A DNA stretch of 31,631 nt from Acidimicrobiia bacterium (GTDB lineage: Bacteria; Actinomycetota; Acidimicrobiia; UBA5794; JAOTWH01). The number at the start of each line of letters is the position of its first letter. Position 1 is the first letter of the stretch. Positions 24,836-31,419 of this stretch are shown here, in pieces. The notes under the pieces were generated by a model that saw only the letters and a list, made by a program, of their open reading frames with translations, was not told where the DNA came from and did no database searches. The DNA lies in NCBI GenBank assembly GCA_029863035.1, contig JAOTWH010000003.1, forward strand, positions 1 to 31,631, in the 5' to 3' direction. The translations under genes were made by a program, and so were the position numbers.

Positions 24836-24877
24836 GAAAGAGGGGCGGGACCCTGTCGGGCACCCGCCCCTGCTTTC
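24836..24877 (-). terminator. Hairpin between the two pilin genes
   Basis: GGGGCGGG (24842-24849) pairs with CCCGCCCC (24863-24870), and outer GAAAG / CTTTC arms extend the stem. On the minus strand TCTTTC follows. It resembles a leaky terminator or mRNA-stabilising structure, as often found after strongly expressed pilin genes. Confidence 0.6.
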
Positions 24878-24897
24878 AGATAGTCGTTAGTGCCGAG

Positions 24898-25356
24898 TTA
24901 CCAGCCGGAACCCCAGGTGCCAGCAGCTGTTCCCGGGTTGGTGGCGTCCCGACAAGGGAGCGTCGAGGCGGTGCCGCCGTTGCCGTACTCAGTACCCTGC
25001 GCCGACTCCTTCACTGCGAAGACGGTGCCGGACTCGCTCGTCACCTCCATGCAGACGGCGGTGTCCACGCCAGCACCCGCAATTTCCATGTCCATAGTCG
25101 TCAGATTCGGCTCGAACGTTCTCAGGGCAGTCATGTCGGCTGTATACACCTGGCTGTTCTCGGTCCAGTAACCCTTCTGGGCCAGCAAGCCGCTGCGGAG
25201 ATCGGACTGAGCCGACCGATCCTGAGCGTTCTTGCGGAAACCGATGAAGGACGGGATGGCGATGGCAATCAGGATTGCAATGATCAAAACGACCACCATC
25301 AACTCGATAAGCGTAAAGCCCTCGTCGGACGAGAGCCGCTCGCGTATCCTTTTCAT
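24898..25356 (-). CDS. pilA: Type IVa pilin (probable major pilin)
   Basis: This 152-residue prepilin has a 13-residue leader ending in G13, then FTLIELMVV with Glu at +5 and a long hydrophobic helix (14-36). The C-terminal domain has cysteines C102 and C135, which could form a disulphide loop, and ends in a Gly/Trp-rich tail. The ATG has an ideal AGGAGG 6 nt upstream. It is placed after 0.7 kb of non-coding DNA with repeats, and its own leader contains a terminator-like hairpin and a possible ribosome-site lock. Separate strong and regulated expression from pilBTC is likely. Confidence 0.92.
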   Translation of the reverse strand: MKRIRERLSSDEGFTLIELMVVVLIIAILIAIAIPSFIGFRKNAQDRSAQSDLRSGLLAQKGYWTENSQVYTADMTALRTFEPNLTTMDMEIAGAGVDTAVCMEVTSESGTVFAVKESAQGTEYGNGGTASTLPCRDATNPGTAAGTWGSGW

Positions 25357-25362
25357 ATGAGA

Positions 25363-25433
25363 CCTCCTGGGGTCTAAGCAAAACGGACCGGCGCTCGGTC
25401 CGCAGTGATGGTTATCGGCCTTTCAGCCCCAGG
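25363..25433 (-). promoter_or_regulatory. Structured leader of pilA that can hide the ribosome site
   Basis: CCTGGGG (25433-25427) is complementary to CCCCAGG (25372-25366). The latter overlaps the AGGAGG of pilA (25368-25363). The pairing would enclose about 54 nt, including the hairpin at 25384-25402. This could switch translation of the pilin. I do not recognise it as a known riboswitch; it lacks the c-di-GMP-I core that one might expect before a pilin. Confidence 0.45.
25384..25402 (-). terminator. Terminator-like hairpin upstream of pilA
   Basis: CGGACCG and CGGTCCG arms (7 bp) with a 5-nt loop are followed by TTTT on the minus strand (25383-25380). It ends 24 bp before the pilA start codon. 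It may stop read-through from pilC or act as an attenuator inside the pilA leader. Confidence 0.55.
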
Positions 25434-25468
25434 GTTGAGCGGAATGTGGTGCTAAAAACGCTCTTTGT

Positions 25469-25482
25469 GGTGACTAGTCACC
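25469..25482. promoter_or_regulatory. 14-bp perfect palindrome upstream of pilA
   Basis: GGTGACTAGTCACC reads the same on both strands and lies about 115 bp before pilA. The size and symmetry fit a dimeric regulator site. No clear promoter boxes are next to it, so its role is open. Confidence 0.45.
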
Positions 25483-25492
25483 TGAATAACGC

Positions 25493-25520
25493 TGCTCGTT
25501 TCTCGCTACTCGTTGCTCGT
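25493..25520. repeat. Four tandem heptamers, TNCTCGT-like (second locus)
   Basis: TGCTCGT, TTCTCGC, TACTCGT and TGCTCGT in direct succession (28 nt). Period, length and consensus match the array at 10952-10979. It borders the structured repeat array on the pilA side. Confidence 0.7.
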
Positions 25521-25557
25521 TCAAGGCCGGAGAACCCGCCGTTACAGGCCGTTCCCA

Positions 25558-25644
25558 AGGCGAGCCCATCGGGCGAGCCACGACTCAGATCTGGCGATCG
25601 CGGCAGCTGGAGTCTGGGCGGGCCCTGCCCGACCAGCGACCAAT
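25558..25644. repeat. Repeat unit A
   Basis: It begins GGCGAGCCCATCGGGCGAGC with a GCCC/GGGC hairpin, then the shared core. The second hairpin has arms CTGGGCGGGC / GCCCGACCAG with one mismatch and a 3-nt loop. It ends CGACCAAT. Confidence 0.8.
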
Positions 25645-25645
25645 C

Positions 25646-25773
25646 CACGACCCGCAAACCAAAGCGAGGGCTTCGCCCGAGCTACGACAGGGGTCTGGCG
25701 ATCGCGGCAGCTGGAGTCTGCTCGTGCCCTAGGTCGATTCAGCGTGTTGTGCTGCACGAGCAGCGACAAATGT
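25646..25773. repeat. Repeat unit B (128 bp)
   Basis: It begins CACGACCCGC and has a GGGC/GCCC hairpin, then the core, then a perfect 10-bp inverted repeat CTGCTCGTGC / GCACGAGCAG around 26 nt, and ends CGACAAATGT. It is identical to unit B' at 25956-26083. Confidence 0.85.
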
Positions 25774-25790
25774 GAAGGCAACTGCTCACC

Positions 25791-25876
25791 AGGCGAGCCC
25801 ATCGGGCGAGCCACGACTCAGATCTGGCGATCGCGGCAGCGGGAGTCTGGGCGGGCCCTGCCCGATCAACGACAAT
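25791..25876. repeat. Repeat unit A'
   Basis: It is nearly identical to unit A (about six differences, mostly at the end: CGATCAACGACAAT in place of CGACCAGCGACCAAT). The second hairpin is partly weakened by these changes. Confidence 0.8.
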
Positions 25877-25885
25877 GTCTAGGGC

Positions 25886-25953
25886 GCGGCAGCTGGAGTC
25901 TGCTCGTGCCCTAGGTCGATTCAGCGTGTTGTGCTGCACGAGCAGCGACAAAT
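25886..25953. repeat. Partial repeat unit C (3' part of unit B)
   Basis: It matches the last 68 bases of unit B (from GCGGCAGCTGG to CGACAAAT) without a difference. The first hairpin is missing, so it is a truncated copy. Confidence 0.8.
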
Positions 25954-25955
25954 TA

Positions 25956-26083
25956 CACGACCCGCAAACCAAAGCGAGGGCTTCGCCCGAGCTACGACAG
26001 GGGTCTGGCGATCGCGGCAGCTGGAGTCTGCTCGTGCCCTAGGTCGATTCAGCGTGTTGTGCTGCACGAGCAGCGACAAATGT
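25956..26083. repeat. Repeat unit B' (128 bp), abutting the pilC stop
   Basis: It is identical to unit B at 25646-25773. Its last base is directly next to the pilC stop codon at 26084-26086. Confidence 0.85.
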
Positions 26084-27307
26084 CTACTGAATCAGGCTGG
26101 CGATGTTGAACATCGGCAGGTATAGCGCTATGAGGATGCCACCTACCGTTACGCCCATCACGATGATGAGCAAAGGCTCAATCAGGCTGGTCAGGGCTTC
26201 TACTGTTGAGTCGATCTCACGGTCGTAGAAGTCGGCAACTTTGCCGAGCATCGTGTCGAGCGCACCGGTCTCTTCGCCAACGGCCATCATCTGCACAACC
26301 ATTGGTGGGAAGACGTCATGGTTCTTGAGAGGCACCGAAAGCGACTCACCGGCCTTCACAGAAGCCGAGACGTCATCTAGCGCCACCGTAACCACCTTGT
26401 TGCCGGCGGTGTCTCCGACGATGTCGATGGCCTGCAGGATGGGAACGCCGGTCCTGCTCAGAACGCCGAGGGTCCTGCTGAACCGGCTGATCGCCGTCTT
26501 CTGAGTGAGCTTGCCGAACACAGGCAACTTCAACATGAGTGTGTCCCAGGCCAGCAATCCGCTGTCCGTCTTCTTCCAGCGCTTGATGGCCACGACTAGC
26601 CCGATGGTGCCCGCCAAGGCCATATACCAATAAGTCTGAAGCTTCTCGGAAATGCCTATGAGGAGCTTGGTGGTAAGAGGCAGGTCGCCGCCAAGATCGG
26701 CGTACATGTTTTCGAACATCGGCACCACGAACATCAGCATGGCGAACACGATCACCACCACAAGACCCATGACGACAGCCGGATACGCCATAGCCGACTT
26801 GACTTTCGAGCGCAGGGCTGCGGCAGACTCCATCATCTCGGCGAGCCGGATGAGCGTCTCATCCAGGACTCCACCCACCTCACCAGCCTTCACCATCGCG
26901 ACATAGAGGGTCCCGAACACCTTGGGGTGTTTCTCGAGGGCTACAGAGAGACTCAAGCCCTTCTCAACGTCGGCCCTCACCTCGCCTACCACCTCTGTCA
27001 ATTTGGCGTTCTCGGTTTGCTGCTCGAGGATCGTCAACGTCCTGATCAGGGAGAGCCCCGAGTTGACCATGGTTGCGAACTGACGGCTGAAGACCGCAAC
27101 CTCTCTTGGCTTAACGCGGTCCGTCAGCCCAGGGATCTTGATTTCCATCTGCAGGTTGGCGCCGGTTTTTGTCTCCTCGATCTTGAGGGGAATGAGACCT
27201 TTCTCGCGCAGGGTTTTCACGACTGCCCCCTGCGAGGCACCCTCCATGGACCCCGTCACCACCTTGCCAGAAGAGTCTCGAACCTTGTAGGCGAATGTGG
27301 CTGCCAT
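26084..27307 (-). CDS. pilC: Type IV pilus inner-membrane platform protein PilC
   Basis: This polytopic membrane protein of 407 residues forms the platform on which PilB and PilT act. It begins with FAYKVRDSSGKVVTGSMEGA, typical for PilC/GspF, followed by two copies of the T2SF domain (about 70-195 and 275-395). The first has FSRQFATMVNSGLSLIRTL; the second has FSRTLGVLSRTGVPILQAID and GEETGALDTMLGKVADFYD. Three hydrophobic segments are visible. It starts 5 nt after the pilT stop with a weak ribosome site, suggesting coupling. Confidence 0.95.
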   Translation of the reverse strand: MAATFAYKVRDSSGKVVTGSMEGASQGAVVKTLREKGLIPLKIEETKTGANLQMEIKIPGLTDRVKPREVAVFSRQFATMVNSGLSLIRTLTILEQQTENAKLTEVVGEVRADVEKGLSLSVALEKHPKVFGTLYVAMVKAGEVGGVLDETLIRLAEMMESAAALRSKVKSAMAYPAVVMGLVVVIVFAMLMFVVPMFENMYADLGGDLPLTTKLLIGISEKLQTYWYMALAGTIGLVVAIKRWKKTDSGLLAWDTLMLKLPVFGKLTQKTAISRFSRTLGVLSRTGVPILQAIDIVGDTAGNKVVTVALDDVSASVKAGESLSVPLKNHDVFPPMVVQMMAVGEETGALDTMLGKVADFYDREIDSTVEALTSLIEPLLIIVMGVTVGGILIALYLPMFNIASLIQ

Positions 27308-27312
27308 CTAAC

Positions 27313-28878
27313 TCACGAGCCCTTCGCCAAAGTGGCAAATTCGTCTGGGTCCTGCGCTCTCTCCAGAGCTGTTTCGTAGGAGATCTTTCCGGTCTTGACG
27401 TGATCAGCGAGCGACTTATCCATGGTCTGCATTCCATGCTTGGCGCCGGCTTGCATGGCCGAAGCGATCTGGTGCACCTTGCCCTCGCGAATCATGTTCC
27501 TTATCGCTGGCGTGGCGACCATGACCTCGATGGCCGCGATCCGGCCCTTGCCGTCCACCGTTGGGACAAGCTGCTGGGAGACGACGGCCTGGATGGAGCT
27601 GCCGAGCTGCACCCGAACTTGTTGCTGCTGGTGAGATGGGAAGACGTCGATCATTCGCTCGATCGACTTCGGGGCATCTTGAGTATGAAGCGTGGCGAAC
27701 ACGAGGTGACCCGTCTCCGATGCAGTAATGGCAGTAGACATGGTCTCGAGGTCTCGCATCTCACCCACCAGGATCACGTCTGGATCTTGGCGAAGTGCAT
27801 GCTTGAGGGCGTTTGAGAACCCGAGGGTGTCGCTCCCGACCTCCCGTTGGTTCACGATCGATTTCTTGTGCTTGTGCATGAACTCGATCGGGTCCTCGAC
27901 CGTCATGATGTGGGCCGTTCGGGTCGAGTTGACAAGGTCGATCAACGACGCCAGAGAGGTCGACTTGCCAGACCCCGTCGGGCCGGTTACGAGAACAAGA
28001 CCGCGAGGCAGCTTGGCGAAGTCGGAGACGATTGGCGGCATGCCGAGCGCATCCAACGTCATGATGTCGTTGGGGATGGCCCTCATAACCGAACCGACGG
28101 AATCACGCTGGAAGAAGACGTTCACGCGGAAACGCCCCTTCCCGGGCAGCGGATGGGAAGCATCCAGCTCCCGCTCCTCTTCGAGCGTCTCACGTTGGCG
28201 ACCGGTAAGAATCTCATAGAGCATCGACCGAAGCATCGCGGGAACCATCATCGGGAATTCCGTTAGTTCGACCAGTTCGCCATAGACGCGAATCTGAGGA
28301 CGGGAGCCGGCCGTGAGGTGCAGGTCGGAGCCTTCGCGATCTATCAGGATCTCCAGCAGGTCGTTGACATGGGGGTGATCGCGGTTGGAGAAGAGCGCCT
28401 CGGCAGCCACTGCTGATGGTTCGCTAGCAGCTGCGTCGACGTAGGCGATATCGATCTCTGCGGCCAACGCCGCCTTCGGCGCAAGTGCCAGTACAACGTC
28501 AGTATTGACGATCTTGGTAAGAAGCTCCGCCTTTTCCTGGTTGAACGGGTCCGCCACCGCGACAACCACGCGACCTTGCTCGTCGGTCCTTACTGCCAGC
28601 GCCTGGAACTTGGTAGCCACCTCGTGGTCGAACAACGAGGTCAAGGTGGGATCGCGATGGTTGACCCCTTCGGGATCGAAGTCGTAGAACTCAAGGCTCA
28701 TCTCGCCGGCGACGACAGCCAGGATGTCCTCACTTCTCACGAAACCGGCATCCATTAGCCGCTTGGCGAAAGATGTACCTTCTTCCTCTTCTTCGGCCAG
28801 CTCATGCTCGACCACGTCTTTTGCCAACAGTCGATGATCGACCAGCAACTGCCCGAGCTGACGCGACACCTTGCTCAT
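27313..28878 (-). CDS. pilT: Pilus retraction ATPase PilT with an extra N-terminal GspE-type domain
   Basis: The C-terminal part (about 168-520) is a normal PilT: Walker A GPTGSGKST (299-307), Asp box IMTVEDPIEF, Walker B ILVGEMRDLETM, His box HLVFATLHTQDA and the PilT-specific AIRNMIREGK (458-467). The N-terminal 150 residues form a T2SSE_N/MshEN-like domain (RQLGQLLVDHRLL, VAVADPFNQEKAELL). PilT proteins normally have about 350 residues and lack it. The known c-di-GMP motif of MshEN looks eroded here compared with PilB. The ATG has AGGAG 6 nt upstream, which overlaps the pilB stop. Confidence 0.93.
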   Translation of the reverse strand: MSKVSRQLGQLLVDHRLLAKDVVEHELAEEEEEGTSFAKRLMDAGFVRSEDILAVVAGEMSLEFYDFDPEGVNHRDPTLTSLFDHEVATKFQALAVRTDEQGRVVVAVADPFNQEKAELLTKIVNTDVVLALAPKAALAAEIDIAYVDAAASEPSAVAAEALFSNRDHPHVNDLLEILIDREGSDLHLTAGSRPQIRVYGELVELTEFPMMVPAMLRSMLYEILTGRQRETLEEERELDASHPLPGKGRFRVNVFFQRDSVGSVMRAIPNDIMTLDALGMPPIVSDFAKLPRGLVLVTGPTGSGKSTSLASLIDLVNSTRTAHIMTVEDPIEFMHKHKKSIVNQREVGSDTLGFSNALKHALRQDPDVILVGEMRDLETMSTAITASETGHLVFATLHTQDAPKSIERMIDVFPSHQQQQVRVQLGSSIQAVVSQQLVPTVDGKGRIAAIEVMVATPAIRNMIREGKVHQIASAMQAGAKHGMQTMDKSLADHVKTGKISYETALERAQDPDEFATLAKGS

Positions 28879-28887
28879 TCCATACTC

Positions 28888-30558
28888 CTAAGCGACCACA
28901 CGAAGGACCTCGGCAAGCGAGGTCATTCCGAGCCGCACTTTCTCCATGCCGTCGTGGCGCAACGTCATCATTCCCTGTTCGATCGCAACGGCCTTAAGTT
29001 CGTCCGAAGGCCTGCGGTCGACCGACATACGTTGGATCTCCTCGCTCATCAGCATCACTTCGTTGATGGCGAGACGTCCGATGTATCCAGTGTTCGAGCA
29101 CGTACCGCACCCTTTGGGCAGGTACAGCTCATCTATTCCATCGGCGTATTCGCCCATAGCCTTGAATTGGATGGCGTCTGGCTCGGCCGAGGTTTTACAT
29201 TTGTCGCACAGTCGCCTAGCGAGGCGCTGGGCGAGGACGCAGTCGACGGACGAGCTGACGAGGTACGGCTCTACTCCCATTTCGATGAGTCGGCTAATAC
29301 TCGAGGCGGCGTCATTGGTGTGAAGCGTTGACAGCACAAGGTGACCGGTGAGGGCAGCTTCCACGCCGATCTTGGCTGTCTCGGCATCGCGGATCTCACC
29401 CACGAGAACAACGTCGGGGTCGGAACGAAGAATCGACTTCAGGGCGGAGGCGAAAGTAAGACCCGCCGCACGATTGACCTGAACCTGGGTGAGGCCGGCG
29501 AGGCGATACTCAACCGGGTCCTCAACGGTGATGATGTTGACGTCTGGCTGATTCAGAATGGCCAGGGTCGAGTAGAGCGTCGTCGTCTTACCGGAGCCGG
29601 TGGGGCCCGTCACCAAGATGGCGCCGTATGGCTTGGAGTAGGCCGACTCATAGCGATCCATGCTGCCCGGAAGGAATCCCAGCTCCTCGAGCGTCGAGAC
29701 GCCTCCGGTGTTATCCAGGATTCGAATGACGACCTTCTCTCCGTACATAGACGGGAGGGTTGCTACCCGCAAGTCGATGGGGCGCCCGGCCACTCGCAGG
29801 CTGACACGACCGTCCTGTGGCACCCTGCGCTCGGCGATGTCGATGTCGGCCATGATCTTGAGACGACTGACGACTGCGTTGGCGATGCCGCGCGGGGTGG
29901 TCATGACCTCTTGGAGTACGCCATCGATGCGGAACCGAATGCGGAGGTCGGCCTCTCCCGGCTCGATGTGAATATCCGAGGCACGCTCGTTCACGGCCCG
30001 CGTGATGAGCGTGTTCATCAACTTGACGACTGGCGCTTCTTCGACTGCGGCTTCGAGGCCAGCCAAATCGTCGAGGTCCTCGCCATCACCAGCGGCGAGT
30101 TCGGCGAGGTCCGTTACCGAATCGGACAGCGAAGCCATCTTGATGACCGCAGCCTCGACACCAGATCTGGTGGCAACTCGCGGCGCTATGTCGTACCCGC
30201 TAACGGCTCGCATGTCGTCGATGGCGAGCACATTGGCCGGATCGGCCATCGCCACCATGAGCTTGCCGTCTTCATCGAAACCAACCGGGACGGCGCCATA
30301 ACGCGCCGCCAGGAAGTCGGGTACCAGTGCGGCAGCCGCCGGGTCGATCGTTATCTCGGCGAGGTCGACATATTCGAGACCGATCTGACGAGCCAGCGCC
30401 TTGACAAGCTCGGCCTCATCGATCAAGCCCTCGTCGACGAGCACCCGTCCCAGCGGCGACCCCGATTCAGCTTGGACCGAAACCGCCTGGTCGAGTTGCT
30501 CGCGGGTAAGCAGACCCTCTTCCAGCAGCATCGTCCCCAGGTGTGGGGCATCACTCAC
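28888..30558 (-). CDS. pilB: Pilus extension ATPase PilB
   Basis: This 556-residue hexameric ATPase powers pilus assembly. The N-terminal MshEN domain (about 6-63) has two clear LGxxLxxxGLL-type repeats (HLGTMLLEEGLLTREQL, PLGRVLVDEGLIDEAEL), as in c-di-GMP binding MshE/PilB. The ATPase has Walker A GPTGSGKTT (318-326), IITVEDPVEYR, VLVGEIRDAETA and HLVLSTLHTNDA. A four-cysteine zinc site (CDKC, CGTC) follows. An ATG at 30579 is in frame, but GGAGG lies inside that stretch, 7 nt before the GTG at 30558, so the GTG is chosen. It is the first gene of the pil block, 90 bp after aroE. Confidence 0.94.
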   Translation of the reverse strand: MSDAPHLGTMLLEEGLLTREQLDQAVSVQAESGSPLGRVLVDEGLIDEAELVKALARQIGLEYVDLAEITIDPAAAALVPDFLAARYGAVPVGFDEDGKLMVAMADPANVLAIDDMRAVSGYDIAPRVATRSGVEAAVIKMASLSDSVTDLAELAAGDGEDLDDLAGLEAAVEEAPVVKLMNTLITRAVNERASDIHIEPGEADLRIRFRIDGVLQEVMTTPRGIANAVVSRLKIMADIDIAERRVPQDGRVSLRVAGRPIDLRVATLPSMYGEKVVIRILDNTGGVSTLEELGFLPGSMDRYESAYSKPYGAILVTGPTGSGKTTTLYSTLAILNQPDVNIITVEDPVEYRLAGLTQVQVNRAAGLTFASALKSILRSDPDVVLVGEIRDAETAKIGVEAALTGHLVLSTLHTNDAASSISRLIEMGVEPYLVSSSVDCVLAQRLARRLCDKCKTSAEPDAIQFKAMGEYADGIDELYLPKGCGTCSNTGYIGRLAINEVMLMSEEIQRMSVDRRPSDELKAVAIEQGMMTLRHDGMEKVRLGMTSLAEVLRVVA

Positions 30559-30648
30559 TATGCGTCCTCCTCTGGACATGGGACCATTGACGCGGTCAGG
30601 AGAATTGTCGGCACAGAAAGTGGCGACCTTGAGAGCTTCGGGGTGGCG

Positions 30649-31419
30649 CTACTGACCTCTCGCCACCGACTCCATTAGCTCGATCGGGGCCTCGAGGCCG
30701 GTCCACAGCTCGAGCGATTTGGCCCCCTGATGGGCCAGAACCGACAAGCCGTCAGCGGTCGGGATGTCCAGGGAACGGGCTAACTCGACCGCAGGAGTGG
30801 GCGAGGCGCCGTAGGTCAGGTCGATGAAACCGCTGGCCGCCTCCACCACCCCGTCCGGCAGGCTCTCGCCATTCATGCCCAGCGGCGTGGCGTTAACCAC
30901 CACCGCTCCCAGCCACGGGATGCCCCAAGGAGCGATCTCCCCGGGGGCGTCGAGGCGTTCCAATAACTCACCGCCATGTTGTGGGTGGCGCGCCGCCACC
31001 CGAACTGGACGGCCTCTCATAGCCAGCAACGCCGCCGCGGCGGCACCGCCCGATCCCAAGATCAGCACGGGCTGGTCGGTGTCGACGCCGGCCGCCGCGC
31101 CGGCCGCGACGATCCCATGAACATCTGTGAGGGCACCCACCACTCGGACTCCTCCGATCAGGGTGTTGGCAACGCCTGTCAGGGCGGACTCCTCGGCGAG
31201 CTCGTCACACAATCTGGCGGCTGCCATCTTGTGAGGCATGGTGACATTGGCTCCGTCCAGGGCGCCCGACCTAAGGTCTTCGAACGCCTTCTCGAGACCT
31301 TGGCGGTCGACGGCCCGAGCCTCATAGGTGCCTTCGATACCCAACTCGGTCATTGCCGCTTGGTGCATCGCAGGGGATCTGGAGTGATCTACGGGATCCC
31401 CCAGTAGAGCCAGCTTCAC
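30649..31419 (-). CDS. aroE: Shikimate dehydrogenase
   Basis: This NADP-dependent enzyme of 256 residues reduces 3-dehydroshikimate. It shows SRSP (shikimate binding), NVTMPHK with the catalytic lysine, TDVHG (usually NTDGxG, so slightly divergent), the GSGGAAAA nucleotide loop, NATPLGM and HQGAKSLELWTG with the conserved glutamine. The ATG overlaps the mltG stop (ATGA). The rest of the shikimate genes resume at aroC after the pil cluster. Confidence 0.93.
   Translation of the reverse strand: MKLALLGDPVDHSRSPAMHQAAMTELGIEGTYEARAVDRQGLEKAFEDLRSGALDGANVTMPHKMAAARLCDELAEESALTGVANTLIGGVRVVGALTDVHGIVAAGAAAGVDTDQPVLILGSGGAAAAALLAMRGRPVRVAARHPQHGGELLERLDAPGEIAPWGIPWLGAVVVNATPLGMNGESLPDGVVEAASGFIDLTYGASPTPAVELARSLDIPTADGLSVLAHQGAKSLELWTGLEAPIELMESVARGQ

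Larger units (their letters stand above)
25558..26083. repeat. Array of five related structured repeat units between pilC and pilA
   Basis: This non-coding stretch is built from units in the order A, B, A', C, B'. All share a core close to TCTGGCGATCGCGGCAGC followed by a GGAGTCTG element. A hairpin comes next, then CAGCGACAAAT or a close variant. Units A and B differ by paired changes in two stems (see findings). B and B' are identical over 128 bp, so at least one duplication is recent. The array ends at the pilC stop codon. Open frames across it encode the same peptide repeatedly in several frames and are not genes. Confidence 0.85.

Noticed and set aside
25363..25440. c-di-GMP-I riboswitch before pilA
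   Set aside because: The GEMM core with its CGCAAAGCC-like element and tetraloop-receptor could not be found.
25600..26030. GCGATCGC in the repeat core as the cyanobacterial HIP1 motif
   Set aside because: It occurs as part of the repeat; the genes are actinobacterial and no excess was seen elsewhere.
25558..26083. CRISPR array
   Set aside because: Repeats are 68-128 bp, unequal in length and spacing, with no unique spacers and no cas genes.
25558..26083. Integron attC sites
   Set aside because: Position after stop codons is suggestive, but the GTT/AAC core sites, cassette genes and an integrase are missing.
25542..26125. Several overlapping open frames across the pilC-pilA gap encoding recurring peptides
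   Set aside because: They arise because repeat units are read repeatedly in different frames; no ribosome sites, and the conservation follows stems, not codons.
29198..29211. CATTTGTCGCACAG, similar to the repeat end
   Set aside because: It lies in pilB and encodes the zinc motif CDKC; coincidental.
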